A stretch of DNA of 64,000 bases, taken from NCBI GenBank assembly GCA_015075745.1, contig JABTTW010000001.1:3100001-3164000 (forward strand). Direction: 5' to 3'. Shown here piece by piece: positions 44,516-53,595 of the stretch. The DNA comes from Planctomycetia bacterium (lineage in GTDB: Bacteria > Planctomycetota > Phycisphaerae > UBA1845 > UTPLA1). Positions within the stretch are counted from its first letter, which is position 1. Each line of letters opens with the position of its first letter. A program made the translations under genes and the position numbers. The notes beneath the pieces were generated by a model, which saw only the letters and a program-made list of their open reading frames with translations, was not told where the DNA came from and did not search any database.

Positions 44516-47488
44516 ATGCCAGCGATTCCTTCCATCCTCTCAGTCATTGCAGCATCGTCGCGAAAAGCAGCCCGCAGATTACTGCCGGTCTTTCTCGCGG
44601 CGTTCCTGCTCGCTACGCCCGGCGTTGCCTCCGCCGGATACGACCTCGTCCTACTCCCGCCGGTCACGGTCAGACCGATCGAGCCGGGCATGGACACGAT
44701 CATCGACATCGAAATGCGCATCGTCTGGGACGGCACGCTTTCCGATCCCCTTTGTTCAGACCCGACCCCCGGTGAAATTTTTCAGGCGATCGACGCCATC
44801 ATCACCTGGGATCCGGCGCACTTGGAATTGCTCACCTCCGACGTCGCCACCGCGGATTACTTCTGGGATTTTGAAGGCATTTTCCCGGGAGAACCCGACG
44901 GCTGGAACAACGGCAACGACGGCGATGCCCTCTGGCAGGCCGGCGCCTTCGGACAACTTGTCGCAGTCGGCGGCAACGGCCGACGCGCGACGGTCTGGCG
45001 ATTCAAGGCCCTCTCCGCCACCAACAAGACGACCGTGGCCTTGCTCAATGCGCCCGGCGCCATCAACAATACCGACCTCGTCAACTGCAACTTCCTCGAA
45101 GTTGTCCCGGGCCTTTCTTCAGTTTCCATTCGCCTGATCGACTGCCCCAACGTGGGCCCGGACACCGATTCAGACGGCTTCCGCGACGCCTGCGACAACT
45201 GTCCCGCCGTTGCCAATCCCACTCAGGAAGACAGTGACGGCGACGGCGCCGGCGATGCCTGCGACGGCTGCCCGGACGATCCCAACAAGACCGAGCCCGG
45301 TGAGTGTGGTTGCGGTATGCCGGAAGGCGACCGCGACAGTGACGGCACCCCCGACTGTGTCGACGGCTGTCCCGATGATCCCAACAAGATCGCGCCCGGC
45401 GCCTGCGGCTGCGGCGTTCCCGATACGGATACCGATTCCGACGGCACGCCCGACTGCGTTGACGGCTGCCCCGATGACCCCAACAAGATCGAACCCGGCC
45501 TCTGCGGCTGCGGCGTATCCGATGCGGACACCGATTCCGACGGCACGCCCGACTGCAATGACGGCTGCCCGACCGATCCAAACAAGATCGAGCCCGGCGT
45601 TTGCGGCTGCGGCTCCCCCGAGACCGACACCGATTCCGACGGCACGCCCGACTGCATCGACGGCTGCCCCATCGATCCCAACAAGACGGCCCCCGGTGAG
45701 TGCGGCTGCGGTAACCCCGAGACCGGCGACACCGACTCCGATGGCGTGGCCGATTGCAACGACGGCTGCCCCGATGATCCCAACAAGACCGATCCGGGCG
45801 AATGCGGTTGCGGCACGGCCGATACCGACACGGATTCCGACGGCGTCGCCGACTGCATCGACGGTTGCCCGAACGATCCCAACAAGATCGAGCCCGGCGA
45901 GTGCGGCTGCGGTAATCCCGAAACGGGTGACTCCGACTCCGACGGCGTGGCCGATTGCAACGATGGTTGCCCCGATGATCCCAACAAGATCGAGCCGGGC
46001 GTCTGCGGCTGCGGCAATCCGGATGACGATTCCGATTCCGACGGCGTCCTCGACTGCGACGACGGCTGCCCCGACGATCCGAACAAGACCGAGCCCGGTG
46101 AATGCGGCTGCGGCTTCCCCGAGACCGACACCGATTCCGACGGAACCCCGGACTGCATCGATGGCTGCCCGGATGATCCGAATAAGATCGAGCCCGGCGA
46201 GTGCGGTTGCGGAAACCCCGAGACCGGCGACACCGACTCGGACGGCGTGGCCGACTGTAACGACGGCTGCCCGGAAGATCCCAACAAGACTGACCCCGGT
46301 GATTGTGGTTGCGGCGTACCGGATGGCGACCGCGACATGGACGGCACCCCCGATTGCAACGACGGCTGCCCCGACGATCCCAATAAGATTGCCCCCGGCC
46401 AGTGCGGCTGTGGCATGCCCGACACCGACACCGATTCCGACGGCACGGCCGACTGCAATGACGGCTGCCCGGAGGATCCGAACAAGATCGAGCCCGGCAA
46501 GTGCGGCTGCGGCCTGAGCGACACCGGCGATACCGATTCAGACGGCACGCCCGATTGTCTCGATGGCTGTCCGCTCGATCCCAACAAGACCGATCCGGGC
46601 GAGTGCGGCTGTGGCGTGTCGGATGACGACACCGATTCGGACGGCGTCCCCGACTGCGTCGACGGCTGTCCGAAAGATCCGAACAAGATCGAGCCCGGCG
46701 AGTGCGGTTGCGGTAACCCGGAAACGGGCGATACCGACTCCGACGGCACCGCCGACTGCAACGACGGTTGTCCGGAAGATCCGAACAAGATCGAGCCCGG
46801 CGAGTGCGGCTGCGGCAACCCCGAAACCGGCGACACGGATTCCGATGGCGTTGCCGACTGCAATGACGGCTGCCCGGAAGATCCAAATAAGATCGATCCC
46901 GGCGTCTGCGGCTGCGGTGTTTCCGACGCCGACACCGACTCCGACGGTACGCCCGACTGCAACGATGGTTGTCCGGAAGATCCGAACAAGATCGATCCCG
47001 GCGTCTGCGGCTGCGGTGTTTCCGACGTCGACACCGACTCCGACGGTACGCCCGATTGCAACGATGGCTGCCCGGAAGATCCGAATAAGATCGAGCCCGG
47101 CGAGTGCGGCTGTGGCGTTGCCGACGTCGATTCCGATTCCGATGGCGTCCTCGACTGCAACGACGGTTGTCCGAAAGATCCCCTCAAGATCGAACCGGGC
47201 CTCTGCGGCTGTGGCGAAGATGACACCCTCGACTCGGACGGCGATAGCGTGGTCGATTGCATCGACGTCTGTCCGTTCAATGATCCGAGCCTCCGCGTTC
47301 GGCCCGACGGCCGGCCGCGGTTCGACGTAAACCTGGACTGCGAGGTGGATATTGATGACTGGTCACAGCTCCAGGCAGAAGGCACCAAGCTTCCGGCCTG
47401 CTCGAGTGGCGTGGCCGCGTCTCTCTCCGCCACGATCCTGGGATTTTTCTCGATCCGGCGGAGAAATCGCCGTAGCCGAGGGGTATAA
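44516..47488 (+). CDS. Secreted cohesin-like protein with 20 CGCG repeats and C-terminal anchor
   Basis: About 990 residues from the ATG at 44516, nine bases after AGGGAG; signal peptide LLPVFLAAFLLATPGVASA. A cohesin-like beta-sandwich (~37-210) includes FQAIDAIITWDPAHLELL and [18 protein letters not shown], and is closely similar to the first domain of the next gene. One ordinary TSP3 unit ([13 protein letters not shown]) follows, then 20 units of 33-34 residues, each CPxDPNKxxPGxCGCG plus DTDSDGxxDCxDG. The tail has one EF-hand-like loop (DVNLDCEVDIDDW), then ACSSGVAASLSATILGFFSIRRRNRR, a Cys motif, helix and basic tail for surface anchoring. The units should bind many calcium ions and form a rigid, disulphide-rich rod. 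Confidence 0.85.
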   Translation: MPAIPSILSVIAASSRKAARRLLPVFLAAFLLATPGVASAGYDLVLLPPVTVRPIEPGMDTIIDIEMRIVWDGTLSDPLCSDPTPGEIFQAIDAIITWDPAHLELLTSDVATADYFWDFEGIFPGEPDGWNNGNDGDALWQAGAFGQLVAVGGNGRRATVWRFKALSATNKTTVALLNAPGAINNTDLVNCNFLEVVPGLSSVSIRLIDCPNVGPDTDSDGFRDACDNCPAVANPTQEDSDGDGAGDACDGCPDDPNKTEPGECGCGMPEGDRDSDGTPDCVDGCPDDPNKIAPGACGCGVPDTDTDSDGTPDCVDGCPDDPNKIEPGLCGCGVSDADTDSDGTPDCNDGCPTDPNKIEPGVCGCGSPETDTDSDGTPDCIDGCPIDPNKTAPGECGCGNPETGDTDSDGVADCNDGCPDDPNKTDPGECGCGTADTDTDSDGVADCIDGCPNDPNKIEPGECGCGNPETGDSDSDGVADCNDGCPDDPNKIEPGVCGCGNPDDDSDSDGVLDCDDGCPDDPNKTEPGECGCGFPETDTDSDGTPDCIDGCPDDPNKIEPGECGCGNPETGDTDSDGVADCNDGCPEDPNKTDPGDCGCGVPDGDRDMDGTPDCNDGCPDDPNKIAPGQCGCGMPDTDTDSDGTADCNDGCPEDPNKIEPGKCGCGLSDTGDTDSDGTPDCLDGCPLDPNKTDPGECGCGVSDDDTDSDGVPDCVDGCPKDPNKIEPGECGCGNPETGDTDSDGTADCNDGCPEDPNKIEPGECGCGNPETGDTDSDGVADCNDGCPEDPNKIDPGVCGCGVSDADTDSDGTPDCNDGCPEDPNKIDPGVCGCGVSDVDTDSDGTPDCNDGCPEDPNKIEPGECGCGVADVDSDSDGVLDCNDGCPKDPLKIEPGLCGCGEDDTLDSDGDSVVDCIDVCPFNDPSLRVRPDGRPRFDVNLDCEVDIDDWSQLQAEGTKLPACSSGVAASLSATILGFFSIRRRNRRSRGV
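45262..47260 (+). repeat. 20-unit CGCG coding minisatellite
   Basis: Twenty in-frame units of 99-102 bases. Neighbouring units share long identical runs, for example units 17 and 18 differ at very few bases, and units 15 and 16 likewise. The similarity gradient suggests recent local duplication or recombination. All six reading frames stay largely open because of the GC-rich period. Confidence 0.88.
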
Positions 47489-47554
47489 TCGGGGGTTCAT
47501 GCCCGGCGACTTATAGGGCTACTCCCTGATTCCGCCCGTTCGCTTAAGAGGGCC

Positions 47555-47618
47555 CCGGGTCATGTGAACGCAGGTCGCACGCCGCAAAAGGGCGCCGCGC
47601 CTCGTTCACATGACCCGG
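47555..47618. promoter_or_regulatory. 16-bp perfect inverted repeat
   Basis: CCGGGTCATGTGAACG at 47555-47570 and its exact complement CGTTCACATGACCCGG at 47603-47618, separated by 32 bases. It sits between two surface-protein genes, about 100 bases upstream of the second start. It could be a terminator of the first, an RNA element, or a protein-binding site. Confidence 0.6.
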
Positions 47619-47721
47619 TCTGCTGAAGGCCGGCTTCCCGCGCCGGTGCTGGGGGTGTTTTGGCTACTTTGTTCGCTTCGCCCGTTTCGTGCTTACGGAC
47701 AAAGCAAGGGAGTGTTGACCT

Positions 47722-48867
47722 ATGAGGCTCAGGATTGAATCGTCCAGGAAGAGTGTTTCCGCGTCTTTTGCCATCGTTACCTCGCTGGCTGTAATGATGA
47801 TCCTGCCCGGCATCGCCTCGGCGAATGTCGATCTGGTGCTTTCCGCGCCGGTGACGGTAGTGCCCGTTGAGCCCGGCTCCGATACCATCGTCGAAGTTCA
47901 CCTCCGCGCCGTTTGGGACGGAACGATCGCCGATCCACTCTGTCAGGATCCCCCGATAGGCACGCCGACCGGAGAGTTCTTCCAGTCCATCGACGCCATC
48001 GTCCAATGGGACCCCGCGGTCCTCGAGCTGCTCGGAAGCGACAGTTCGACCGCCGACTATGCCTGGCTGCTCGATGGCTTCTTCCCCGGCGACCCCGACG
48101 GCTGGAACAACGGCAACGACGGCGCAGCCCTTTGGCAGGCCGGCAGCATGGGCCTGCTCAGCGCCGTCGGCGGTAACGGTCGCCTCGCCACCATCTTCCG
48201 GTTCAAAGCCCTGTCCGCTTCCCCCGGCACACAGGTGAGTCTTCTCGACGACGACCAGGCCATCAACAATACTGACGTCATCAATTGCAATTTCGGAAAC
48301 ATCGTCGGCGACATCTCCGCCGTCGCGACGATCCAGCTCATCGCCTGTCCCGACGCCGGCCCGGATACCGATTCTGACGGCTTCCGCGACGCTTGCGACA
48401 ACTGTCCCAATGATGCCAACCCCGATCAGGCCGACGGCGACTCCGACGGCATCGGCGATGCCTGCGACGCCTGCCCGAACGACCCGACCAACGACGCCGA
48501 CTCCGACGGCATCTGCGGCATCGACGACAATTGCCCGGACACGCCGAATCCGCTCCAGGAAGACACCGACATGGACGGGATCGGCGACGCCTGCGACAAC
48601 TGCCCCAATGATCCCAATGTCGATCAGGCCGATACGGACGGCGACGGCGTCGGCGATGTCTGTGACCCGTGCCCGAATCGTCGGCCCGGCGACGTCAGCG
48701 GCGACGACCTGGTGAACGAGGATGACATCCCGTTCTTCGTCTTCGTGGCCCTGCAGCCGGACCTCTTCATCGGCAGTGACGAATTCTGTGCCGCGGACGT
48801 GAACGAAGACATGTCGGTCGACGGTCTCGACGTTCAGTTCTTCCTGGGCGTCCTGCTCGCCCCATGA
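47722..48867 (+). CDS. Secreted cohesin-like / TSP3 / dockerin-like protein
   Basis: 381 residues; AAGGGAG precedes the ATG at 47722. Signal peptide: [16 protein letters not shown]. The cohesin-like domain (~33-215) matches that of the preceding gene closely ([36 protein letters not shown]). About five TSP3 units follow (~217-325). The C-terminus is a dockerin-like pair, [20 protein letters not shown] and [19 protein letters not shown], each with calcium-loop spacing. There is no membrane anchor, so it may be retained by binding another protein. Having cohesin-like and dockerin-like ends on one chain suggests head-to-tail or cross-assembly with the two neighbours, which is an inference. Confidence 0.85.
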   Translation: MRLRIESSRKSVSASFAIVTSLAVMMILPGIASANVDLVLSAPVTVVPVEPGSDTIVEVHLRAVWDGTIADPLCQDPPIGTPTGEFFQSIDAIVQWDPAVLELLGSDSSTADYAWLLDGFFPGDPDGWNNGNDGAALWQAGSMGLLSAVGGNGRLATIFRFKALSASPGTQVSLLDDDQAINNTDVINCNFGNIVGDISAVATIQLIACPDAGPDTDSDGFRDACDNCPNDANPDQADGDSDGIGDACDACPNDPTNDADSDGICGIDDNCPDTPNPLQEDTDMDGIGDACDNCPNDPNVDQADTDGDGVGDVCDPCPNRRPGDVSGDDLVNEDDIPFFVFVALQPDLFIGSDEFCAADVNEDMSVDGLDVQFFLGVLLAP

Positions 48868-48899
48868 TGTGCGGCTGATCCAGCTATCATCGCCGTCGG

Positions 48900-48924
48900 C
48901 GTCGGCGCGCTTTTCGCGCCGACG
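48900..48924. terminator. Perfect 10-bp hairpin after the cohesin/dockerin gene
   Basis: CGTCGGCGCG, loop CTTTT, CGCGCCGACG, beginning 33 bases past the stop. No T run follows. Position and stem support termination. Confidence 0.6.
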
Positions 48925-48976
48925 TCAGCGGCGCCAGGCTTTTTGCCCGCGGCGCTCCTGCCTTTCTTGCAGCCCC

Positions 48977-48987
48977 TGTCAGTGACA
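48977..48987. promoter_or_regulatory. Possible upstream activator site
   Basis: TGTCAGTGACA is a perfect palindrome around G, about 100 bases upstream of the -24 element. That is the usual distance for an enhancer-binding protein site. The binding protein is unknown. Confidence 0.4.
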
Positions 48988-49085
48988 AACTGGCCGAATC
49001 CGGTTTATCCGGTCTCTCCGGCGATTGCCGCAAATCATTGATTCACAGTCATTTACTCACCGCGTGATCCGCCTGCCCCCGGCCG

Positions 49086-49100
49086 TGGCACGCTCGTTGC
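49086..49100 (+). promoter_or_regulatory. Sigma-54 (-24/-12) promoter of the hsp20 pair
   Basis: TGGCACGCTCGTTGC matches the consensus TGGCAC-N5-TTGC at every fixed position. Predicted transcription start near 49112, giving a ~65-base leader before the first Hsp20 ATG. The gene pair would depend on RpoN and an activator ATPase. Confidence 0.8.
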
Positions 49101-49118
49101 CTCTCTTATCAGTGTCCC

Positions 49119-49135
49119 GCCACGACTGTCGTGGC
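49119..49135. promoter_or_regulatory. 17-bp palindrome in the hsp20 leader
   Basis: GCCACGAC, one T, GTCGTGGC: a perfect palindrome just downstream of the predicted start site. It could be an operator or a leader hairpin. Confidence 0.5.
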
Positions 49136-49176
49136 ATTAGCGTTTCAGGCCTTGTGCATCACAGGAGGACTTTGAG

Positions 49177-49608
49177 ATGTTGGCGAATCGATACACGTTT
49201 CCAATGGTTGGAAGGCTCGGACAGGAAATGGACGGTCTGTTCAATTCCATCTTCGACGGTGACTCCGTCTATCCGTTTCGCAGGCGCGCCTTCCCGGCGG
49301 TCAACGTCTGGGAGGATGCCGATTGTCTCTATGCCGAAGCGGAAGTGCCCGGCCTCGCGATGAGCGATCTCGAGCTCTTCGTCGTCGGTGACGAGCTGAC
49401 CATCAAGGGCCAGCGCGGCGATCAGAAGTCGGAAGTCGTCTCTTACCATCGGCAGGAGCGCCCCGCCGGAACGTTCGCACGCGTCCTCACGCTGCCGTAT
49501 CCGGTGAACTCCGAAAAGGTCGAGGCCTCCCTGAAGGACGGCGTCCTGACCATCGTGCTCCCCAAGGCCGAAGAGGCCAAGCCGCGAAAGATCCTGATCA
49601 ATTCGTAA
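49177..49608 (+). CDS. Small heat-shock protein (Hsp20 family)
   Basis: 143 residues; AGGAGG at 49163-49168 lies eight bases before the ATG. The alpha-crystallin domain (~40-135) has VNVWEDADCLYAEAEVPGL, the characteristic LKDGVLTIVLPKAE and the C-terminal ...RKILINS, a version of the I-x-I anchor (ILI). It is an ATP-independent holdase chaperone in the cytosol. The excellent sigma-54-type promoter upstream indicates induction by a signal other than the general sigma-32 route. A second hsp20 follows on the same strand. Confidence 0.93.
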   Translation: MLANRYTFPMVGRLGQEMDGLFNSIFDGDSVYPFRRRAFPAVNVWEDADCLYAEAEVPGLAMSDLELFVVGDELTIKGQRGDQKSEVVSYHRQERPAGTFARVLTLPYPVNSEKVEASLKDGVLTIVLPKAEEAKPRKILINS

Positions 49609-49707
49609 CACGCCATCGTGTTCGGGTTGGGCTGGTTGCGGTTTTTGGAAACAATCACGCCGGGGTGAACCGCCCTCGGTGTCAGACATTCGAAAGGAAG
49701 GCGTATC

Positions 49708-50118
49708 ATGGTCTGCGATATTGTCAAAAACGAAAACAAGAATGAAAACGAGTCGTCGGCTGCCCAGGCCGGGCGATCCGAAAGCGCCCGAACCTACATG
49801 CCGGGCTGCGACGTCATCGAAAAGGAAAATGAGCTCGTGCTCATGACCGACATCCCCGGCGTGCGCGCCGAAGATATCGAAGTCTCCTTCGAGCGCGGCC
49901 TGCTCACCATCCATGCCGCCGTCAGCCCGACGCGCGAGGCCGGCCGTAAGTACCTGCACCGCGAATACGGCGTCGGCGATTACCACCGGTCTTTCCAGAT
50001 TGGTGAGGGGATTGACGCCGGGCGCATCGAGGCGGACTTCAAGAACGGCGTCCTGACCCTGCGCCTGCCCAAGTCGGTCGACGTCCTGCCAAGAAAGATC
50101 GCCGTCAAAGCGGAGTAA
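49708..50118 (+). CDS. Second small heat-shock protein (Hsp20 family)
   Basis: 136 residues; GAAAGGAAGG precedes the ATG at 49708. The N-terminal arm is short and polar (NENKNENESSAAQAGR), unlike the first copy. The alpha-crystallin domain has YMPGCDVIEKENELVLMTDIPGV, REYGVGDYHRSFQI, FKNGVLTLRLPKS and the final RKIAVKAE (I-x-V anchor). With the previous gene (99-base gap, no terminator) it forms a pair; sHsp pairs often co-assemble. Regulation is presumably from the shared sigma-54 promoter. Confidence 0.93.
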   Translation: MVCDIVKNENKNENESSAAQAGRSESARTYMPGCDVIEKENELVLMTDIPGVRAEDIEVSFERGLLTIHAAVSPTREAGRKYLHREYGVGDYHRSFQIGEGIDAGRIEADFKNGVLTLRLPKSVDVLPRKIAVKAE

Positions 50119-50133
50119 CCCACCGCCTCCGTC

Positions 50134-50182
50134 GAGGCTTCGAGCAGCACGCGTCAATCCGATCGTGCCTGCTCGAGGCCTC
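50134..50182. terminator. Long bidirectional hairpin between hsp20 and metK
   Basis: GAGGCTTCGAGCAGCACG at 50134-50151 pairs with CGTGCCTGCTCGAGGCCTC at 50164-50182 with one wobble and one bulge, loop of 12. It lies between the convergent hsp20 and metK genes. No T run follows on either strand, so terminator function rests on position. Confidence 0.7.
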
Positions 50183-50218
50183 ACACCCGGCGGGGCCCGC
50201 ATTCTCACATGAGATCGA

Positions 50219-51460
50219 CTACTTCATCCAGCGCGAGCCGGCCTTGCGAAGCTTCTCCGCCATGTTGGTCTTTTCCCAGGTGAAGCCCGGACCGGTTCGG
50301 CCGAAGTGCCCGTGTGCCGCGGTCTCGCGGTAAATGGGCCGCTTCAGGTTCAGATACTTGATGATCCCGCCGGGCGTCAGGTCGAAGTTTTCCCGCACCA
50401 GGGCTTCGATTCTCTCCTCGGGAATCCGATTGGTGCATTCCGTATCGATCAGCACGCTCACCGGGTCCGCGACACCGATGGCATAGGCAAGTTGAACCTG
50501 GCAGATATCGGCCAGCCCGGACGCCACCACGTTCTTCGCGACGTGCCGCGCCATGTAGGTCGCCGAGCGATCCACCTTGGACGGGTCCTTGCCGGAAAAA
50601 GCGCCGCCGCCGTGCGCGCCGCGTCCGCCGTAGCTGTCCACGATGATCTTCCGGCCCGTCAGGCCCGAGTCGCCGTGTGGACCGCCGATGACGAATCGAC
50701 CCGTCGGATTGATGTGGAAGGTGATATCGTTGCTCCAAAGCTCGGGGCACTCGGCCAGGCACACCGGCTTGATGACCTTCTCGATGATGGTCTTCCTGAA
50801 CTTGTCGTTCACGTTGCCCTGGCGGTCGAGCAGCTCCGGCCGCTCCTGATGCTGCGTGGAGATGACGATCGTCTTCAGCTTCACCGGCTTCGACCCGTCG
50901 TACTCGATCGTTACCTGGCTCTTGCTGTCAGGCCGCAGCCACGGGATCGTCCCGTCCATCCGAACCTCGGCAAGCTTCTCCACCAGCCGGTGCGAAAGGT
51001 GAATCGGCAGCGGCATCAGCACCTTCGTCTCGCGACAGGCAAAGCCGAACATCAGCCCCTGATCGCCGGCGCCCTGCCTTTTCTTCTTGCCCGCCGTCAC
51101 ACCCTGGGAGATGTCCGCCGACTGGCTGTGAATCGTGCGAATCACCGCGCAGCTCTTATGGTCAAACTGGCAACCCGGATCGGTATAGCCGATGTCCGCG
51201 ATCGTCTGGCGGATGTCCGCCTCGATGCCGCTCAGTGCCAGCTCGGCCTCCTTGTTATGAACCGTGACCTCGCCCGCCACAACGACCAGACCGGTCGTCA
51301 CCAGCGTCTCACACGCCACACGGGCATTGGGGTCCCTGGAGATCAGCGCATCCAGGACCGTATCGCTGATCTGGTCGGCGACCTTGTCGGGATGACCCAT
51401 GCTGACAGATTCCGAAGTGAAAAGGTGCCGTCCGCGCCGATGCGTTCCGTTCGATCCCAC
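50219..51460 (-). CDS. metK: S-adenosylmethionine synthetase
   Basis: 413 residues, normal length plus a short basic N-terminus. Makes S-adenosylmethionine from methionine and ATP in the cytosol. Motifs: [18 protein letters not shown] (N-terminal ATP/methionine region), [10 protein letters not shown] near 122 and the phosphate-binding [16 protein letters not shown] near 285. A GTG start at 51460 follows AAGGAG at the right distance. It is convergent with the hsp20 pair and divergent from the sugar dehydrogenase fusion. Confidence 0.97.
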   Translation of the reverse strand: MGSNGTHRRGRHLFTSESVSMGHPDKVADQISDTVLDALISRDPNARVACETLVTTGLVVVAGEVTVHNKEAELALSGIEADIRQTIADIGYTDPGCQFDHKSCAVIRTIHSQSADISQGVTAGKKKRQGAGDQGLMFGFACRETKVLMPLPIHLSHRLVEKLAEVRMDGTIPWLRPDSKSQVTIEYDGSKPVKLKTIVISTQHQERPELLDRQGNVNDKFRKTIIEKVIKPVCLAECPELWSNDITFHINPTGRFVIGGPHGDSGLTGRKIIVDSYGGRGAHGGGAFSGKDPSKVDRSATYMARHVAKNVVASGLADICQVQLAYAIGVADPVSVLIDTECTNRIPEERIEALVRENFDLTPGGIIKYLNLKRPIYRETAAHGHFGRTGPGFTWEKTNMAEKLRKAGSRWMK

Positions 51461-51645
51461 TGATAACTCCTTAGCGATGTATGCTTCCTGCGGGGGCGAC
51501 CAGGCCCCCGGGGGCCGTGCCGTTGCGGCGCTTCATGGACTGGCCGCCGCTCCCTACAATTGCCGAATCGATCAATATAGGCAGGGGTCGGGTCCGAGGC
51601 AAGCCTCCGGCCGCCAAACCCCGTACCCCCCGATCCGAGGTCTTA

Positions 51646-53274
51646 ATGAATAAACGAATCTGCGTGGTCGGAGTGGGTCGCTGGGGAAGCCGTCATGCCG
51701 CCACGCTCCACGAACTGGGGGCCCTGGGCGGTCTCGTCGATTCAGACGCCGATACCCTGGCCCGCGCCGCCCGGTCGTATCCATCCGCCATGGCCGCGCC
51801 CGACCTCGATGTTGCGCTCCGTGAAGGCTTCGACGCCTTCGTCGTGGCCACCCCCGCCCAGACCCATTTCGACGTCGCCAGTCGCATCATCGAAGCCGGT
51901 CACTCCGTCCTCGTCGAAAAGCCGCTGGCCCTGGGCGCCGCCGAGGCGCGCCGCCTCGTCGAATCCGCCGCGAAGCACCGCGTCAATCTCATGGTCGGCC
52001 ACGTCCTCCTCTTCCACCCCGCCATCCGCCGCATCCGCTCGCTCATCAGCGAAGGGAAGATCGGCAAACTCCAATACATTTATAGCAACCGACTCAACCT
52101 CGGCACCGTCAGAACCGAGGAGAACATCCTCTGGAGCTTCGCCCCGCACGACATCTCCATCTTTCAGCATCTCATCGGCACGCGACCGGTCGAGGTCGTT
52201 TCGCGCGGCGCCGCCTTCCTGCAAACCGGCATCCACGACTCCACCCTCACGAGTCTGCGCTACGCCGACAACATCTCCGGCCACATCTTCGTGAGCTGGC
52301 TGCACCCCTTTAAGGAGCACCGCCTCGTCATCATCGGCGCCAAGGGCATGTTCACCTTCGAAGACAGCGCCGACGGCGGCAGGTTGCTCTTCTACGAAAA
52401 GGGCATCGACTGGATTCGCGGCGAGCCGATCCCGCGCGAAGGCGCGACCGAGGTCATCGACTTTGAGCGGCGCATGCCCCTCACCGCCGAGCTTGAGTAT
52501 TTCATCGATCGCCTCGATGGCGGCCCGCCGCAGATCGCCGATGGCAAAAGCGGCGTGGAAGTCCTCGAGATTCTCGAAGACGCCACCAGCAGCCTGCTCT
52601 CCGGCGTCGAAGTCCGCCCCCGTCGGTCACAACAAACCGGCTACTACGTCCATCCCTCCAGCATCATTGATGAAAACGTGAAGATCGGAGACGGAACGAA
52701 GATCTGGCACTTTTCCCACGTCCAGCCCGGCGCGCGGATCGGTTCGCACTGTTCCATCGGCCAGAACGTCAACATCGCCTCAAACGTCCGCATCGGCGAT
52801 CACTGCAAGATTCAGAACAACGTCTCGGTCTATGAAGGCGTCGAGTTGGAGGACTACGTCTTCTGCGGCCCGTCGATGACCTTCACCAACATCCGCGATC
52901 CGCGCTGCAAATACCCCCAGCGTGGTTCCGACCACTACGTGAAGACCGTCGTCCGCTGCGGCGCGAGCATCGGCGCCAACGCCACAATCGTCTGCGGGAT
53001 TACTCTAGGGCGTCACTGCTTCATCGCTGCCGGCGCCGTCGTCACCGCCGACGTCCCCGATTACGCCCTCATGGTCGGCGTCCCCGCGAAACAGTCCGGC
53101 TGGGCCTGCGAATGCGGCGAGCGCCTCGGCCGTGTCAAAAAGTCCGCCAGGTGCCCCCGCTGCGCCAAGCAGTACAACCTCCTCCGCGGCAAACTCCAAC
53201 CGGCGACAAAGTCATCCGGCCTACCAAAAAATCGCGTCAAGACATCAACGAAGCGCGCCAAAAAACGAAAGTAA
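51646..53274 (+). CDS. Fused sugar dehydrogenase (Gfo/Idh/MocA) and hexapeptide N-acyltransferase
   Basis: About 542 residues from the ATG at 51646 with GAGG upstream; an open frame upstream has no domain. The N-terminal ~330 residues are a Gfo/Idh/MocA dehydrogenase: NAD-binding [12 protein letters not shown] and the EKPLAL motif near 110. The C-terminal half is a left-handed beta-helix: a coil of about ten hexapeptide turns ([11 protein letters not shown] ... [14 protein letters not shown]), then VPAKQSG and a terminal zinc-ribbon-like CECGERLG...CPRC. This matches a fusion of WbpB/WlbA (UDP-GlcNAcA 3-dehydrogenase) with WbpD/WlbB (N-acetyltransferase), steps toward 2,3-diacetamido uronic acid surface sugars. 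The aminotransferase for the middle step is not in this window. Confidence 0.88.
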   Translation: MNKRICVVGVGRWGSRHAATLHELGALGGLVDSDADTLARAARSYPSAMAAPDLDVALREGFDAFVVATPAQTHFDVASRIIEAGHSVLVEKPLALGAAEARRLVESAAKHRVNLMVGHVLLFHPAIRRIRSLISEGKIGKLQYIYSNRLNLGTVRTEENILWSFAPHDISIFQHLIGTRPVEVVSRGAAFLQTGIHDSTLTSLRYADNISGHIFVSWLHPFKEHRLVIIGAKGMFTFEDSADGGRLLFYEKGIDWIRGEPIPREGATEVIDFERRMPLTAELEYFIDRLDGGPPQIADGKSGVEVLEILEDATSSLLSGVEVRPRRSQQTGYYVHPSSIIDENVKIGDGTKIWHFSHVQPGARIGSHCSIGQNVNIASNVRIGDHCKIQNNVSVYEGVELEDYVFCGPSMTFTNIRDPRCKYPQRGSDHYVKTVVRCGASIGANATIVCGITLGRHCFIAAGAVVTADVPDYALMVGVPAKQSGWACECGERLGRVKKSARCPRCAKQYNLLRGKLQPATKSSGLPKNRVKTSTKRAKKRK

Positions 53275-53313
53275 TCCGCGCACTCCCTGTACTCCGCCCC
53301 GCGCATCCCCGTA

Positions 53314-53336
53314 GCGCCACCCCTTGTGGGTGGCGC
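53314..53336. repeat. REP-like palindrome, copy 1
   Basis: GCGCCACCC and GGGTGGCGC flank a five-base loop CTTGT. Perfect 9-bp stem, preceded by CCGTA. Confidence 0.8.
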
Positions 53337-53397
53337 GGGCTGCCGTGCACCCAAACTTCGTGCGTCGCCTCGCGCAAACGCAATCCCGAACTCCGTA

Positions 53398-53419
53398 GCG
53401 CCACCCCTTGTGGGTGGCG
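53398..53419. repeat. REP-like palindrome, copy 2
   Basis: Same sequence as copy 1 with stem CGCCACCC/GGGTGGCG (8 bp), also preceded by CCGTAG and with loop CTTGT. Confidence 0.8.
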
Positions 53420-53595
53420 TCGTCGTCGTTGGCATTGTCATTCGCGCGACCGTTATCCCCACACAAATCTAGCCCCCGATCAATGACCGGCAACTCCCCT
53501 CCACCCATTAACCCGGCCAACAAATCCGCGCCCAATCGCATCCCTGCTGTACCCGCCCGACATTTTTGGACGGGCAATCCATCATTCGACAACGT

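Larger units (their letters stand above)
48868..49176. other. Intergenic region with hairpin and sigma-54 promoter
   Basis: Holds, in order, the hairpin at 48900-48924, a TGTCAGTGACA palindrome at 48977-48987, the sigma-54-type promoter at 49086-49100 and a second palindrome at 49119-49135. No gene is present. Confidence 0.65.

Noticed and set aside
45223..47433. Long antisense open frame across the CGCG repeats (about 736 residues)
   Set aside because: It has a repetitive Ser/Gln/Pro composition that simply mirrors the GC-rich 99-102-base period of the real gene, and no ribosome-binding site or signal peptide.
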